A stretch of DNA of 64,000 bases from Sphingomonas pseudosanguinis (GTDB taxonomy: Bacteria > Pseudomonadota > Alphaproteobacteria > Sphingomonadales > Sphingomonadaceae). Of the stretch, positions 36,717 to 45,445 are shown piece by piece (the stretch's first letter is position 1; every line of letters starts with the position of its first letter). The stretch is taken from positions 1 to 64,000 of the forward strand of contig NZ_JACIDH010000002.1 in NCBI RefSeq assembly GCF_014196255.1, in the 5' to 3' direction. The position numbers and the translations under genes were made by a program. A model generated the notes under the pieces. It ran no database searches. It saw only the letters and a program-made list of their open reading frames with translations, and was not told where the DNA came from.

Positions 36717-37931
36717 TTATGTCGTGGATGGGCTAAGGTGTTTCGACGCCTCCTGTTGGCGGCGGATGGTGGCGAGGTCGGCGGTCATCTTGTCCCATTC
36801 GCCCAGGCGGCGGTACGCTTCGGCCCTCATGGACAGTGGCCATAGGTTGCGGGAATTGCGAGCGATGGACAGACTCAGCAGTCTTACGCCCTCGCGTAAA
36901 TCGCCGCGCTGAAGGGCAAGGATGCTCTCACCATGGATGATGCCGAGGTTCGCGGGATCGATCTTGCGGATTTCTGCGAAGTCCCGTTCGGCGTTCGTGG
37001 CATCTCTCTTCCAGGCATGGGCGATCCCGCGCAGTACCAGCGCCTGCAAGTCGCCGGGCTTGCTGGCGAGAATAATGGTGGCATCTGAGATTACCGCATC
37101 GAACGCGCCGGTCTGCAGATAATCGGACGCGCGATTGCGATAGGCGTCGGTGTTCTCGGCATTGATCGCGATGGCGGCGCTATAAGCGGCGATGGCACGC
37201 TTCCGATCGCCAAGCTGGTCGTGAACGAGACCCAGATTATAATGGAAGGCGTCCGCCTTCGGGTCTAACTGAATGGCAGCGGCATAGTCGGTTCCGGCGT
37301 GGCGATAGTCCCCCATGCGATAATAGGCCGAGCCCCGTGCGGCCAATATGGTAGGGCGGTCCTCTCCTGCATCCCCGTCGAGTAACGTGTTGCAGGCCGC
37401 GGCTACCTCCGTTGGCGCCCATTCATCCCTTCGGTCGTAACAGTGATCGCGAAGCGCCTGTTTGGGGACGTCGAGCAAAGTTTGTATGCCGAAGACGAGA
37501 ACCCCGCCGCTCAGAAGGGCGTTCCACCCCATCGACATCCAGTAGCGGTTGGGATCGTCGGCTCGCGTGAATTCGCGCGAAAGGCCGCGCATCCACGGTT
37601 CGATACGGCCGGTCGTGAAACCTTGGATAACGGACCACATGGCGAGGGCGGCCCCGGCCAGGAGGAACAAGGGATGGAAACTGGGCGATCGGGCGAACGC
37701 CTCTGCCGAAGGCGTGAAGATGAGAAGGGCAAAGGCCGCCAATGCCATGACGGCCGCGACGCTCTTGATGAGCGTCGCCGTCGAACGCCATGAGAGATCT
37801 TCGGGAGCTTGCGTAATGTCCCGCTGGGCCGCCGTCGCCGCGAGATGGCGGACAATATATTGCATGGGCATCCAGGCGACGATCGCGATGAGGAGAAGAA
37901 GCCAAGCCCTGATCGGAACGTCGTCGAACAT
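36717..37931 (-). CDS. TPR-repeat membrane protein of unknown function
   Basis: Not a recognised named family. About four hydrophobic segments fill residues 1-170 (PIRAWLLLLIAIVAWMPM, MALAAFALLIFTP, FLLAGAALAMWSVI, GWNALLSGGVLVFGI), then four or more TPR units follow (GSAYYRMGDYRHAGTDYAA, NLGLVHDQLGDRKRAIAAY and so on). It may scaffold a membrane complex. An ATG at 37991 with GGAG upstream could add 20 residues; I prefer 37931 because codon use upstream is poor. Composition is less GC-rich than the mre genes. Confidence 0.78.
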   Translation of the reverse strand: MFDDVPIRAWLLLLIAIVAWMPMQYIVRHLAATAAQRDITQAPEDLSWRSTATLIKSVAAVMALAAFALLIFTPSAEAFARSPSFHPLFLLAGAALAMWSVIQGFTTGRIEPWMRGLSREFTRADDPNRYWMSMGWNALLSGGVLVFGIQTLLDVPKQALRDHCYDRRDEWAPTEVAAACNTLLDGDAGEDRPTILAARGSAYYRMGDYRHAGTDYAAAIQLDPKADAFHYNLGLVHDQLGDRKRAIAAYSAAIAINAENTDAYRNRASDYLQTGAFDAVISDATIILASKPGDLQALVLRGIAHAWKRDATNAERDFAEIRKIDPANLGIIHGESILALQRGDLREGVRLLSLSIARNSRNLWPLSMRAEAYRRLGEWDKMTADLATIRRQQEASKHLSPSTT

Positions 37932-37991
37932 GCCGCCCCGTTCTGGCTTCAATAGGGGCGCAATGCAATCATAGGCTCCGGGCACGCCCAT

Positions 37992-38254
37992 AGGGCTCCA
38001 GCCCGATCACCGCCTGTTGTCGAGGCGTCATCCCGCTTTACCCAATGGGGATGTCCAACCCTTTGAACGCGGTGCCAGCGCGTGCTGCGGCATATCAAAA
38101 GCGATTGATCGAGTTTAACCGGTACTTGATCGGACGGTGAGCCGAGCCCATAGGACGATGAGTTGAGATTTTTATCGTTCGGGCGTTTACCGTAACGAAA
38201 CTTTTACACTCGGTCGTGTATTTAATCGACCATCGACAGGTAGGTAGTCAGATC
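37992..38254. other. AT-rich intergenic region
   Basis: No gene is evident. 38080-38250 is the most AT-rich stretch nearby (for example TTGAGATTTTTATCG and GTGTATTTAATCG) and probably holds the promoter of the tiny frame at 38255. Confidence 0.45.
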
Positions 38255-38332
38255 ATGAAGCACGTCATGGCCATCATCTTCGCGCTCATCCCGCTGGCTG
38301 CCGTTGTCAGCGCCTGCGTAGCCTGTCCGTAA
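38255..38332 (+). CDS. Possible 25-residue lipoprotein-like peptide
   Basis: Candidate gene too short for standard finders. ATG is preceded by AGGTAGG at a suitable distance and an AT-rich promoter-like region. The peptide is MKHVMAIIFALIPLAAVV followed by SACVACP, with a lipobox-like VSAC after a hydrophobic core. If processed, only about five residues would remain on the lipidated Cys, similar in concept to entericidins. Function is unknown, and chance is possible at this length. Confidence 0.4.
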   Translation: MKHVMAIIFALIPLAAVVSACVACP

Positions 38333-38386
38333 CGCCATTCCGCGCGGTCATCGTGCCGCGCATCACGTTGCCGTCTCCCAAGACGC

Positions 38387-38420
38387 AAAAAAAGGGCCGC
38401 CCGGACATGCCGGACGGCCC
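38387..38420 (-). terminator. Rho-independent terminator of the rpsF-rpsR-rplI operon
   Basis: On the minus strand, arms GGGCCGTCCGG and CCGGGCGGCCC (one mismatch) with a 5-base loop precede seven T (38387-38393). Confidence 0.9.
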
Positions 38421-38454
38421 TTTCCTTGTCGGCTTCAGGCCGAAGCGCTGGGGC

Positions 38455-39048
38455 TTAGCCCTGCGCTTCTTCCTGCTCCGGCTGAACCTCGGCGGTGGCG
38501 CCGGGCTCTGCGTTGGGATCGTAATCCTCGGTGAAGCCGGCTTCGTCACGCTCGAACATCGAGGCCATGACGTCGACGCCCTGCGCCTGCATCTCGGCTT
38601 CTTCCGGCGAGCGGGCGACGTTGACCTTGACGGTCACGGCCACTTCCGGGTGAAGCGCGACGCGCACGTCGTACACGCCGATCGCCTTGATCGGACGGTC
38701 GAGCACGATCTGGCTCTTGTTGACCTTGTGGCCGTCGGCGACCAGCGCCTCGACCAGGTCACGCACCGCGACCGAGCCATACAGCTGGCCGACGTTCGAC
38801 GCCTGACGGATCAGGGTGACGGTGGCGTTCTCGAAGGTCTTCGACTCGACCTCGGCCTCGGCGCGACGGTTCGCGTTGTCGGCTTCGATGCGGGCACGGT
38901 TGGCCTCGAACACCTTCTTGTTGGCTTCGTTGGCGCGCAGCGCCTTCTTGCGCGGCAGCAGGAAGTTACGGGCGAAGCCGTCCTTCACCGTGACCACGTC
39001 GCCGATGGCGCCGAGCTTCTCGACGCGCTCAAGCAGAATAACGTCCAT
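38455..39048 (-). CDS. rplI: 50S ribosomal protein L9
   Basis: Large-subunit protein that bridges distant 23S rRNA regions. MDVILLERVEKLGAIGDVV and VKDGFARNFLLPRKKA are the conserved N-terminal domain. A connecting helix and a C-terminal domain follow (IKAIGVYDVRVALHPEV). At 197 residues it is longer than the ~150-residue E. coli protein because of an acidic C-terminal tail, common in sphingomonads. It is last in rpsF-rpsR-rplI. Confidence 0.97.
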   Translation of the reverse strand: MDVILLERVEKLGAIGDVVTVKDGFARNFLLPRKKALRANEANKKVFEANRARIEADNANRRAEAEVESKTFENATVTLIRQASNVGQLYGSVAVRDLVEALVADGHKVNKSQIVLDRPIKAIGVYDVRVALHPEVAVTVKVNVARSPEEAEMQAQGVDVMASMFERDEAGFTEDYDPNAEPGATAEVQPEQEEAQG

Positions 39049-39061
39049 CTTCTAGGACTCC

Positions 39062-39286
39062 TTACTTCACGACGTAGGGCAGGAGGCCCAGGTGACGGGC
39101 GCGCTTGATGGCCTGGGCCAGTTCGCGCTGCTTCTTGGCCGACACGCTGGTGATGCGCGAAGGCACGATCTTGCCGCGCTCGGACACGAAGCCCTGGAGC
39201 AGACGGACGTCCTTATAGTCGATCCGGGGCGCGTCCTTCGCGGAGAAGGGGCAGCTCTTGCGGCGACGGAAAAACGGGCGGGCCAT
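39062..39286 (-). CDS. rpsR: 30S ribosomal protein S18
   Basis: A 74-residue basic protein with [20 protein letters not shown] and the C-terminal LLPYVVK typical of S18. It binds 16S rRNA as a heterodimer with S6. The start shares one base with the rpsF stop (TAATG), and rplI follows 13 bases later. Confidence 0.97.
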   Translation of the reverse strand: MARPFFRRRKSCPFSAKDAPRIDYKDVRLLQGFVSERGKIVPSRITSVSAKKQRELAQAIKRARHLGLLPYVVK

Positions 39287-39696
39287 TATGCGGCTTCCTC
39301 TTCACGATCACGACGGGGGCGGTCAGCGCGGTCGGGGCGTTCGCCACGATCGGCACGACGCTCGCGGTCGCGCTCCTGCTTGCGCATCATCACCGACGGG
39401 CCGTCCTCATGGCCGTCAACCTTGACGGTCATGTAGCGGATCACGTCTTCGTTGATCTGGGTCTGGCGCTCCAGCTCGGCGACGACACCGGCGGGGGCGT
39501 CGATTTCGAGCATGACGTAATGCGCCTTGCGGTTCTTGGCGATCTTGTACGCCAGCGAACGCAGGCCCCAGGTCTCGGTCTTCACGACCTTGCCCTGATT
39601 GTCCTCGACGATCTTCGTGGCGGCTTCCGCCAGCGCGTCCACCTGCGCCTGTGCCAGATCCTGGCGCGCAAGGAACACGTGCTCGTAAAGAGCCAT
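39286..39696 (-). CDS. rpsF: 30S ribosomal protein S6
   Basis: [20 protein letters not shown] and [20 protein letters not shown] are the S6 signature; the C-terminus is a charged Arg/Asp/Glu tail ([17 protein letters not shown]). Length is 136 residues. The ATG at 39696 has AAGG upstream. The much longer open frame above it includes no S6 similarity and is not coding. The protein pairs with S18 in the subunit. Confidence 0.97.
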   Translation of the reverse strand: MALYEHVFLARQDLAQAQVDALAEAATKIVEDNQGKVVKTETWGLRSLAYKIAKNRKAHYVMLEIDAPAGVVAELERQTQINEDVIRYMTVKVDGHEDGPSVMMRKQERDRERRADRGERPDRADRPRRDREEEAA

Positions 39697-39954
39697 GCAG
39701 CTTACCTTATGTTGGCCGATCGCTGATGCCCACCCCATGTGGGACACCCCTCCGGCTGTCTTCCATACTTCAATACCGTCACGCCGAAATGGCATGAGGG
39801 CGGGTGAAGCAGGTGCTTCCCGCCCAATGGTGCGCCGGCTCATAGCGATTTGGCGGCAAAAGGCAAGCGGAGAAGGGGGCGTGCCCTTGCCAGCGGCGGG
39901 CGACCTTTCTACCGCGCGGGCCATCCACTTACGCTTTGATGGCAGATAAGACAT
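39697..39954. other. Divergent rpsF-fabD intergenic region
   Basis: 258 bases without a gene. It holds a hairpin at 39798-39825 (arms GGGCGG and CCGCCC around GAAGCA/TGCTTC), and a fragment GGGACACCCCTCCG at 39741-39754 that matches the core of repeat family A. Promoters for both operons must lie here. A CCG-containing region nearer rpsF could be part of an S6:S18-type autoregulatory leader, but this is not secure. Confidence 0.5.
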
Positions 39955-40914
39955 ATGCGTGCATTCATCTTTCCGGGCCAGGGCAGCCAGGCCGTCGGCA
40001 TGGGCAAGGCGCTGGCCGAGGCGAGCCCCGTCGCCCGCGAGGTGTTCCAAGAGGTCGACGAGGCGCTGGGCCAGCATCTCTATCGCCTGATGGTCGAAGG
40101 CCCCGCCGACGAGCTGACCCTGACCGAGAATGCGCAAGCAGCGATCATGGCGAACGCCATCGCGACCCTCCGGGTGCTGGAGAAGGAGGGCGGCGTCCGC
40201 CTGTCGGAGAAGGCCGATTTCGTCGCGGGTCACTCGCTGGGCGAATATACGGCGCTGTGCGCGGCGGATGCGATCGACCTGCCGACCACGGCGCGCCTGC
40301 TGAAGCTGCGCGGTCGCGCTATGCAGGCGGCGGTGCCGGTGGGTGAGGGGGCGATGGCCGCGCTGCTCGGCGCGGATCTGGAAAAGGCCAAGACCATCGC
40401 GGGTGCGGCGGTCGATGCGATCCTGGCTGAGGGCGGTGAGGAATTGGTATGCGCCGTCGCTAACGACAATGATCCTTCGCAGGTCGTGATCTCGGGCCAT
40501 CGCGCCGCGATCGAAAAGGCGGTGGCGCTCGCCAAGGACCTGGGCGCCAAGCGGGCGGTCCTGCTGCCGGTGTCGGCGCCGTTCCACTGCCCGCTGATGC
40601 AGCCCGCCGCCGACGCGATGGACGCCGCGCTCGCCGAGGCGACGATCCGTGCGCCGCTGGTGCCGGTCTATGCCAATGTCGAGGCGGCGCCGGTGGCCGA
40701 TCCCGGCGCGATCCGCGCGCTGCTGGTCGCGCAGGTGACGGGCATGGTCCGCTGGCGCGAATCGGTGCTGGCGATGGAAGGTGCGGGTGTCACGCAGTTC
40801 GTCGAGTTCGGCGGCAAGGTCCTCGCCCCCATGGTCAAGCGCATCGCGCCTGATGCGGATGCGGTCAGCGTCGTGACGATGGACGATATCGAGGGGTTTC
40901 TCGCCAAGCTCTGA
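39955..40914 (+). CDS. fabD: Malonyl-CoA:ACP transacylase
   Basis: Transfers malonyl from CoA to ACP in the cytoplasm for fatty-acid elongation. [16 protein letters not shown] opens the protein. The catalytic Ser is in [14 protein letters not shown] (near residue 94), and His in [12 protein letters not shown] (near 210). Length is 319 residues. It begins the fab cluster; in this genome a GxxExxY cassette separates it from fabG. Confidence 0.97.
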   Translation: MRAFIFPGQGSQAVGMGKALAEASPVAREVFQEVDEALGQHLYRLMVEGPADELTLTENAQAAIMANAIATLRVLEKEGGVRLSEKADFVAGHSLGEYTALCAADAIDLPTTARLLKLRGRAMQAAVPVGEGAMAALLGADLEKAKTIAGAAVDAILAEGGEELVCAVANDNDPSQVVISGHRAAIEKAVALAKDLGAKRAVLLPVSAPFHCPLMQPAADAMDAALAEATIRAPLVPVYANVEAAPVADPGAIRALLVAQVTGMVRWRESVLAMEGAGVTQFVEFGGKVLAPMVKRIAPDADAVSVVTMDDIEGFLAKL

Positions 40915-40920
40915 TTTTTG

Positions 40921-41369
40921 CGCGCAGAGGCGCGGAGGACGCAGAGGGGGAGTTGGGACCATGCGGGAAATTGATCTCGTCAGTGGGGATGTGGTCGATG
41001 TTGCCTTGCGGTTGCATCGCGAGCTTGGCCCCGGCCTTCTCGAAAGCGTCTATGAGATTGTGCTGGCCGCCAGATTGGCGGCCATGGGCTACCCCGTCGC
41101 GCGTCAGCGCAGCATCGATATCGAATTTGAAGGCGTGCGCATCGAAGGCGCTTTCAAGATCGACCTCTTGGTCGATGAGCGGCTCGTAGTGGAAATCAAG
41201 TCGGTGGAGCGACTGGCTCCTGTTCACGCCAAACAACTTCTGACGTATCTTCGTCTCACTGGGCAACCTGTGGGGCTGCTGATCAACTTCGGAGGGGAGA
41301 CGCTGCGCGAGGGCATACGTCGCCTCGTCAACAACCACGTCCCCTCTGCGTCCTCCGCGCCTCTGCGCG
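40921..41369. mobile_element. Inverted-repeat cassette carrying a GxxExxY gene
   Basis: A perfect 29-bp inverted repeat (40921-40949 and 41341-41369; outer ends CGCGCAGAGGCGCGGAGGAC) bounds 449 bases between fabD and fabG. The left repeat begins six bases after the fabD stop. The right repeat encodes the last residues of the internal gene. Similar GC-rich repeats around GxxExxY genes occur in many bacteria. No transposase is present. Confidence 0.75.
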
Positions 41370-41383
41370 AACAAAATTTCTAG
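40961..41383 (+). CDS. GxxExxY protein (PDDEXK nuclease-like)
   Basis: Small protein of the GxxExxY family with a PD-(D/E)XK nuclease-like core. The name-giving motif is [10 protein letters not shown], followed by [20 protein letters not shown], where D and ExK fit the nuclease active site. Length is 140 residues. Its C-terminus ([14 protein letters not shown]) is encoded by the inverted-repeat arm. Function of the family is unproved. It is likely an inserted cassette, not part of fatty-acid synthesis. Confidence 0.88.
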   Translation: MREIDLVSGDVVDVALRLHRELGPGLLESVYEIVLAARLAAMGYPVARQRSIDIEFEGVRIEGAFKIDLLVDERLVVEIKSVERLAPVHAKQLLTYLRLTGQPVGLLINFGGETLREGIRRLVNNHVPSASSAPLREQNF

Positions 41384-41396
41384 GGAGTTTCTCAAA

Positions 41397-42137
41397 ATGT
41401 TCGACCTGACAGGAATGACCGCCCTCGTGACCGGCGCATCGGGTGGCCTCGGCTCGGCGGTGGCCAAGGCGCTGGCGGCGCAGGGGGCCAAGCTGGCGCT
41501 CTCAGGCTCCAATATCGACAAGCTGGAGGCGTTTCGCAGCCAGCTGGGCGGCGATCATGTCGCGGTGCCGTGCAACCTGTCCGACGCGGCCGCCGTCGAT
41601 GCGCTGATCCCGCAGGCCGTGGAAGCGCTGGGGGGCAAGCTCGACATCCTGGTCAACAATGCGGGCGTGACCCGCGACAATCTGACCATGCGGATGAAGG
41701 ACGAGGAGTGGGACCAGGTCATCAGCGTCAACCTGGAGGCGACCTTCCGCCTGATCCGCGCCGCCGCCAAGCCGATGATGAAGGCGCGCTTCGGCCGCAT
41801 CATCTCGATCACCTCGATCGTCGGTGCGACCGGCAATCCGGGCCAGGCCAATTATGCCGCATCCAAGGCGGGCATTGTCGGCATGTCGAAGGCCGTGGCG
41901 CAGGAACTCGCCAGCCGCAATGTCACCGTCAACTGCGTCGCGCCGGGCTTCATGCGCTCGGCGATGACCGACGTTCTGCCCGAGGCGCAGAAGGCCGCGC
42001 TGCTGGGCAAGATTCCGGCCGGCGATCTGGGCAAGGGCGAGGACATCGGCGCGGCGGTCGTATACCTCGCGTCGAAGGAGGCGGGCTACGTCACGGGCCA
42101 GACGCTGCACGTCAATGGCGGCATGGCGATGCTGTAA
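41397..42137 (+). CDS. fabG: 3-oxoacyl-ACP reductase
   Basis: NADPH-dependent short-chain dehydrogenase, 246 residues, that reduces 3-ketoacyl-[23 protein letters not shown] is the cofactor loop; [12 protein letters not shown], the Ser of ITSIVGATG and YAASKAG complete the catalytic residues. The C-terminal VNGGMAML is typical of FabG. GGGAG lies before the ATG. A 32-bp tandem duplication covers its last codons and the sequence after the stop. Confidence 0.97.
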   Translation: MFDLTGMTALVTGASGGLGSAVAKALAAQGAKLALSGSNIDKLEAFRSQLGGDHVAVPCNLSDAAAVDALIPQAVEALGGKLDILVNNAGVTRDNLTMRMKDEEWDQVISVNLEATFRLIRAAAKPMMKARFGRIISITSIVGATGNPGQANYAASKAGIVGMSKAVAQELASRNVTVNCVAPGFMRSAMTDVLPEAQKAALLGKIPAGDLGKGEDIGAAVVYLASKEAGYVTGQTLHVNGGMAML

Positions 42138-42177
42138 AAGGCATAAATGGCGGCATGGCGATGCTGTAAAAGGCATA
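42114..42177. repeat. Perfect 32-bp tandem duplication at the fabG 3' end
   Basis: Copies at 42114-42145 and 42146-42177 are identical (each starts AATGGCGGCATGGCGATGCT). The first contains the last codons and stop of fabG; the second repeats them downstream as untranslated sequence. Confidence 0.95.
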
Positions 42178-42300
42178 TTTGCCACGAATGAGCGTATCCT
42201 GGTCCAAGTCCGTCGCTGGACGGGCTTGCCAGAAAAGAGCGCGCGTTCTACGTGCGTTCAGGAATTACCAACCCCCGATGAATTACGAGAAGGGATTACC

Positions 42301-42537
42301 ATGAGCGAGACCGCCGACCGCGTGAAGAAGATCGTCGTCGAGCATCTCGGCGTCGAAGCCGACAAGGTGACCGAGGACGCGAGCTTCATCGACGACCTCG
42401 GTGCCGACAGCCTCGACATCGTCGAGCTCGTCATGGCGTTCGAGGAAGAGTTCGGTGTCGAGATTCCGGACGATGCCGCCGAGAAGATCACGACCGTCAA
42501 GGACGCGATCACGTATATCGACGAGAACAAGGCCTGA
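42301..42537 (+). CDS. acpP: Acyl carrier protein
   Basis: A 78-residue acidic four-helix protein that carries acyl chains on a phosphopantetheine arm attached to the Ser in [30 protein letters not shown] opens it. AAGGG stands eight bases before the ATG. It is separated from fabF by a hairpin terminator, which fits higher acpP than fabF expression. Confidence 0.98.
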   Translation: MSETADRVKKIVVEHLGVEADKVTEDASFIDDLGADSLDIVELVMAFEEEFGVEIPDDAAEKITTVKDAITYIDENKA

Positions 42538-42598
42538 TTCCGGGGCCTCGGCCCGCAGATGATGCGGGCCGAACAGGCCGCCAAGGCCAGGTTTCAAG

Positions 42599-42638
42599 CG
42601 GCTCCCCGACCCCGACATAGCGGGCGGGGAGCCGTTTT
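42599..42638 (+). terminator. Terminator/attenuator between acpP and fabF
   Basis: Arms CGGCTCCCCG and CGGGGAGCCG (42599-42608, 42625-42634) precede TTTT. A second 8-bp hairpin lies at 42549-42571. Partial read-through would set the acpP/fabF ratio. Confidence 0.8.
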
Positions 42639-42658
42639 CGTATGAGATGGAGTGGAAT

Positions 42659-43915
42659 ATGCGGCGCGTTGTCGTAACTGGTCTGGGTCTTGTCACGCCG
42701 CTGGGCGCGGACGTGGAAACCGCCTGGGCCAATCTGATCGCCGGCAAGTCCGGTGCGGGGACGATCACCCGCTTCGATACCACGGGGCAGAAATGCACCA
42801 TCGCGTGCGAAGTGAAGCCCAAGGATCATGAATATGGCTTCGATCCCGACAAGCGCGTCGACCACAAGGTCCAGCGTCAGGTCGATCCGTTCATCGTCTA
42901 TGGCATCGACGCCGCCGGACAGGCGCTGGAAGATGCCGGTCTGACCCAGATGGACGAAGCGACCAAGCTTCGCGCGGGCGTATCGATCGGCTCGGGCATC
43001 GGCGGTCTGCCGGGCATCGAGATCGAATCGGTCAACCTGCATGAGCGCGGCCCCGGTCGGGTCAGCCCGCACTTCGTCCATGGCCGCCTGATCAACCTGA
43101 TCTCGGGTCAGGTCAGCATCAAATACGGTCTGATGGGGCCGAATCATGCGGTCGTGACCGCTTGCTCGACCGGCGCGCATTCGATCGGTGATGCGGCGCG
43201 CATGATCCGCGACGACGATGCCGACATCATGCTGGCCGGTGGTGCGGAAAGCACCATCAACCCGCTGGGCGTGGCGGGCTTTGCTCAGGCGCGCGCGCTT
43301 AACATGAGCATGAACGATCGTCCGACCGAGGCGAGCCGCCCTTATGACAAAGGGCGCGACGGCTTCGTGATGGGTGAGGGCGCGGGCGTCATCGTGCTCG
43401 AGGAATATGAGCACGCCAAGGCGCGCGGCGCGAAGATCTATGCCGAGGTCGTCGGCTATGGCCTGTCGGGCGATGCCTATCACGTCACCGCGCCGCATCC
43501 CGAGGGCAAGGGCGCCGAGAATGCGATGCGCATGGCGCTGCGCAAGGCGGGCATGGAGCCGTCGGACATCGACTATATCAACGCGCACGGCACCTCGACC
43601 ATGGCCGACACGATCGAACTGGCCGCCGCCAAGCGCGTGTTCGGCGACGACCTGTCGGGCGCGTCGATGTCGAGCACCAAGTCGGCGATCGGCCATCTTC
43701 TGGGCGGTGCCGGTGCGGTGGAGAGCATTTTCTGCATCCTGGCGCTGCGCGACCAGATCGTGCCGCCGACGCTGAACCTCGACAATCCGGACGAGGGCAC
43801 CGAGGGCGTCGACCTGGTGCCGCACACGGCCAAGAAGCGTGAGGTGAAGGCGGTGCTGAACAACTCGTTCGGCTTCGGCGGCACCAATGCTTCGCTGGTG
43901 ATGAAGGCGATCTAA
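42659..43915 (+). CDS. fabF: 3-oxoacyl-ACP synthase II
   Basis: Beta-ketoacyl condensing enzyme. MRRVVVTGLGLVTPLGADV is the family N-terminus; the nucleophile is in VVTACSTGAHS (Cys near residue 168), with His in NAHGTSTMADTIE and KSAIGHLLGGAGAVE. FNNSFGFGGTNAS-like NNSFGFGGTNASLVM ends it. I start at the ATG at 42659 because GGAG precedes it by six bases; one at 42647 is in frame. Length is 418 residues. Confidence 0.97.
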   Translation: MRRVVVTGLGLVTPLGADVETAWANLIAGKSGAGTITRFDTTGQKCTIACEVKPKDHEYGFDPDKRVDHKVQRQVDPFIVYGIDAAGQALEDAGLTQMDEATKLRAGVSIGSGIGGLPGIEIESVNLHERGPGRVSPHFVHGRLINLISGQVSIKYGLMGPNHAVVTACSTGAHSIGDAARMIRDDDADIMLAGGAESTINPLGVAGFAQARALNMSMNDRPTEASRPYDKGRDGFVMGEGAGVIVLEEYEHAKARGAKIYAEVVGYGLSGDAYHVTAPHPEGKGAENAMRMALRKAGMEPSDIDYINAHGTSTMADTIELAAAKRVFGDDLSGASMSSTKSAIGHLLGGAGAVESIFCILALRDQIVPPTLNLDNPDEGTEGVDLVPHTAKKREVKAVLNNSFGFGGTNASLVMKAI

Positions 43916-43965
43916 TCCGTCCAACCGCCGTTCGTGGGGGGTGTTGCGTCTTGGGGGATCCCTGT

Positions 43966-44182
43966 GGCCTTCGACTGCGCTCAGGCCGAACGGCGGTGGG
44001 TCGCCCCCAATTCTACGCTACGCCCACATCCTGCCTTCCGTTCGGCCTGAGCCCTTCGGCTGGCTGGCAAGCCAGCCGCTCAGGATAAACTTCGGCGCGG
44101 AGCGCCGAAGTCGAAGGCCACGGGATGCGGGGTGAGTTTAGGGCGTGCACTTCGACTTCGCTCAGTGCGAACGCAGAGTGGG
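43966..44182. repeat. Family B repeat cluster after fabF
   Basis: Several copies of the family B core CTTCGACTGCGCTCAGG and its reverse occur, including one broken by GCCCTTCGGCTGGCTGGCAA. Together with the following long hairpin they fill the 416-base gap between fabF and mltG. Confidence 0.85.
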
Positions 44183-44193
44183 CTTATTGAATG

Positions 44194-44287
44194 ACAACCC
44201 CGGCACCGTTCGGGTCTGCTTGCAAAATGGTTCGGCTCACGTCATCGGCCAAACAAGCAAGCAGACCCGGATCGGTGCCGGGGTTGT
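44194..44287. repeat. Long inverted repeat (large stem-loop) before mltG
   Basis: Arms 44194-44223 and 44257-44287 pair over about 28 bp with one short mismatch/bulge and a 33-base loop. The outer end is ACAACCCCGGCACCG and its complement. Such a stem would be very stable in RNA. It lies between fabF and mltG and could terminate or attenuate transcription. Confidence 0.85.
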
Positions 44288-44331
44288 TTCCTGTCCGGGC
44301 CCATGCGCCCTAGTCAAAAACCGGGTGAGAT

Positions 44332-45300
44332 ATGCGCAAGGTCGGCTGTATCGGGTTGCTGCTGGGGCTGATCGGCATCGCCGTCTTCGCCTGGGTCGCG
44401 CATGACTGGGCAGGTAGCGGCCCGGCGGACAAGCCGCTCGCGGTCGTCGTGCCCGAGGGCGCCAGTCTCGCCCGTGCCGCCAACGAACTGCAAAAGGCGG
44501 GTGCGATCCGCTCAGCCGGCCGCTTCCGCCTCTATGCCCGGCTGTTCGGCGATGGCGGTGCGATCAAGGCGGGCGAATATGCCATCCCCGAACAGGCCAG
44601 CGCGTCCGACGTCCTGACCCTGTTGCAGGAGGGCACGGTTCGCCAGCGGCTGGTCCCCGTGCCCGAGGGCTATCCGTCGGTGCTGGTCCATGACGCACTG
44701 ATGCGCGCCGATGGCCTGACCGGCGATGTGCCCGTCCCCGCCGAAGGATCGGTCCTGCCCGACAGCTATGCCTATCAGAAGGGCGACACCCGCGCCTCGG
44801 TGGTGGCGCGGATGCAAAAGGCGATGAAGGACTATCTCGCAAAGGCCTGGGCGAAGCGGAAGCCGGGCATCGCGGTCACCTCGCCCGAGCAGGCGATCAT
44901 CCTGGCGTCGATCGTCGAGAAGGAAACGGGCAAGTCGTCCGAGCGGCGGACCGTGGCGGCGGTCTATGGCAATCGCCTTCGCATCGGCATGCCGCTTCAG
45001 GCCGACCCGACCGTCATCTATCCGATCACCAAGGGCCGTCCGCTCGGCCGCCGTATCCTTCGGTCGGAACTGCACGCCAAGAATGGCTACAACACCTATG
45101 CCAGCCCCGGCCTGCCGATCGGGCCGATCGCCAATCCGGGCCGCGCCTCGATCGACGCGGTGCTCGACCCGGCGGACAGCAAGGCGCTGTATTTCGTCGC
45201 GGACGGATCGGGTGGCCATGTCTTCGCCGACACGCTGCCCGAGCATAATGCCAATGTGCAGAAATGGTACGCGATCCGCCGCCAGCGCGGCGAGATGTAG
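44332..45300 (+). CDS. mltG: Endolytic peptidoglycan transglycosylase MltG
   Basis: Inner-membrane YceG-family enzyme that cuts nascent glycan strands. A membrane helix (residues 5-23) is followed by a LysM-like region (VVVPEGASLARAANEL) and the catalytic domain with VEKETG (catalytic Glu), GYNTYASPGLPIGPI and ADGSGGHVF. Length is 322 residues. Its place behind fabF is common in alphaproteobacteria. Confidence 0.96.
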   Translation: MRKVGCIGLLLGLIGIAVFAWVAHDWAGSGPADKPLAVVVPEGASLARAANELQKAGAIRSAGRFRLYARLFGDGGAIKAGEYAIPEQASASDVLTLLQEGTVRQRLVPVPEGYPSVLVHDALMRADGLTGDVPVPAEGSVLPDSYAYQKGDTRASVVARMQKAMKDYLAKAWAKRKPGIAVTSPEQAIILASIVEKETGKSSERRTVAAVYGNRLRIGMPLQADPTVIYPITKGRPLGRRILRSELHAKNGYNTYASPGLPIGPIANPGRASIDAVLDPADSKALYFVADGSGGHVFADTLPEHNANVQKWYAIRRQRGEM

Positions 45301-45320
45301 AGGCTGCGGACTCCTTCCTG

Positions 45321-45436
45321 TTCCTCCCCTGTAAGGGGAGGTGGCAGGCCGAAGGCCTGACGGAGGGGTGTCATCGCTCGGTAGATGGGGCCTCACCCAA
45401 CGACCGCATCCACCCCTTCCCTTGCAGGGGAGGAAT
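45321..45436. repeat. Dispersed repeat family A, copy 3
   Basis: The left half reads CCTCCCCTGTAAGGGGAGG with GCCTGACGGAGGGGTGTC; a shorter facing half ends CCCTTGCAGGGGAGGAAT. It separates mltG from the convergent beta-lactamase gene. Confidence 0.85.
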
Positions 45437-45445
45437 GGACGCGGT

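Noticed and set aside
39697..40962. Extension of the rpsF frame far upstream
   Set aside because: S6 similarity begins at 39696, and the upstream part covers fabD on the other strand.
44194..44287. Integron attC site
   Set aside because: The hairpin ends AAC and GTT, but there is no integrase, no cassette array and the typical extrahelical bases cannot be identified.
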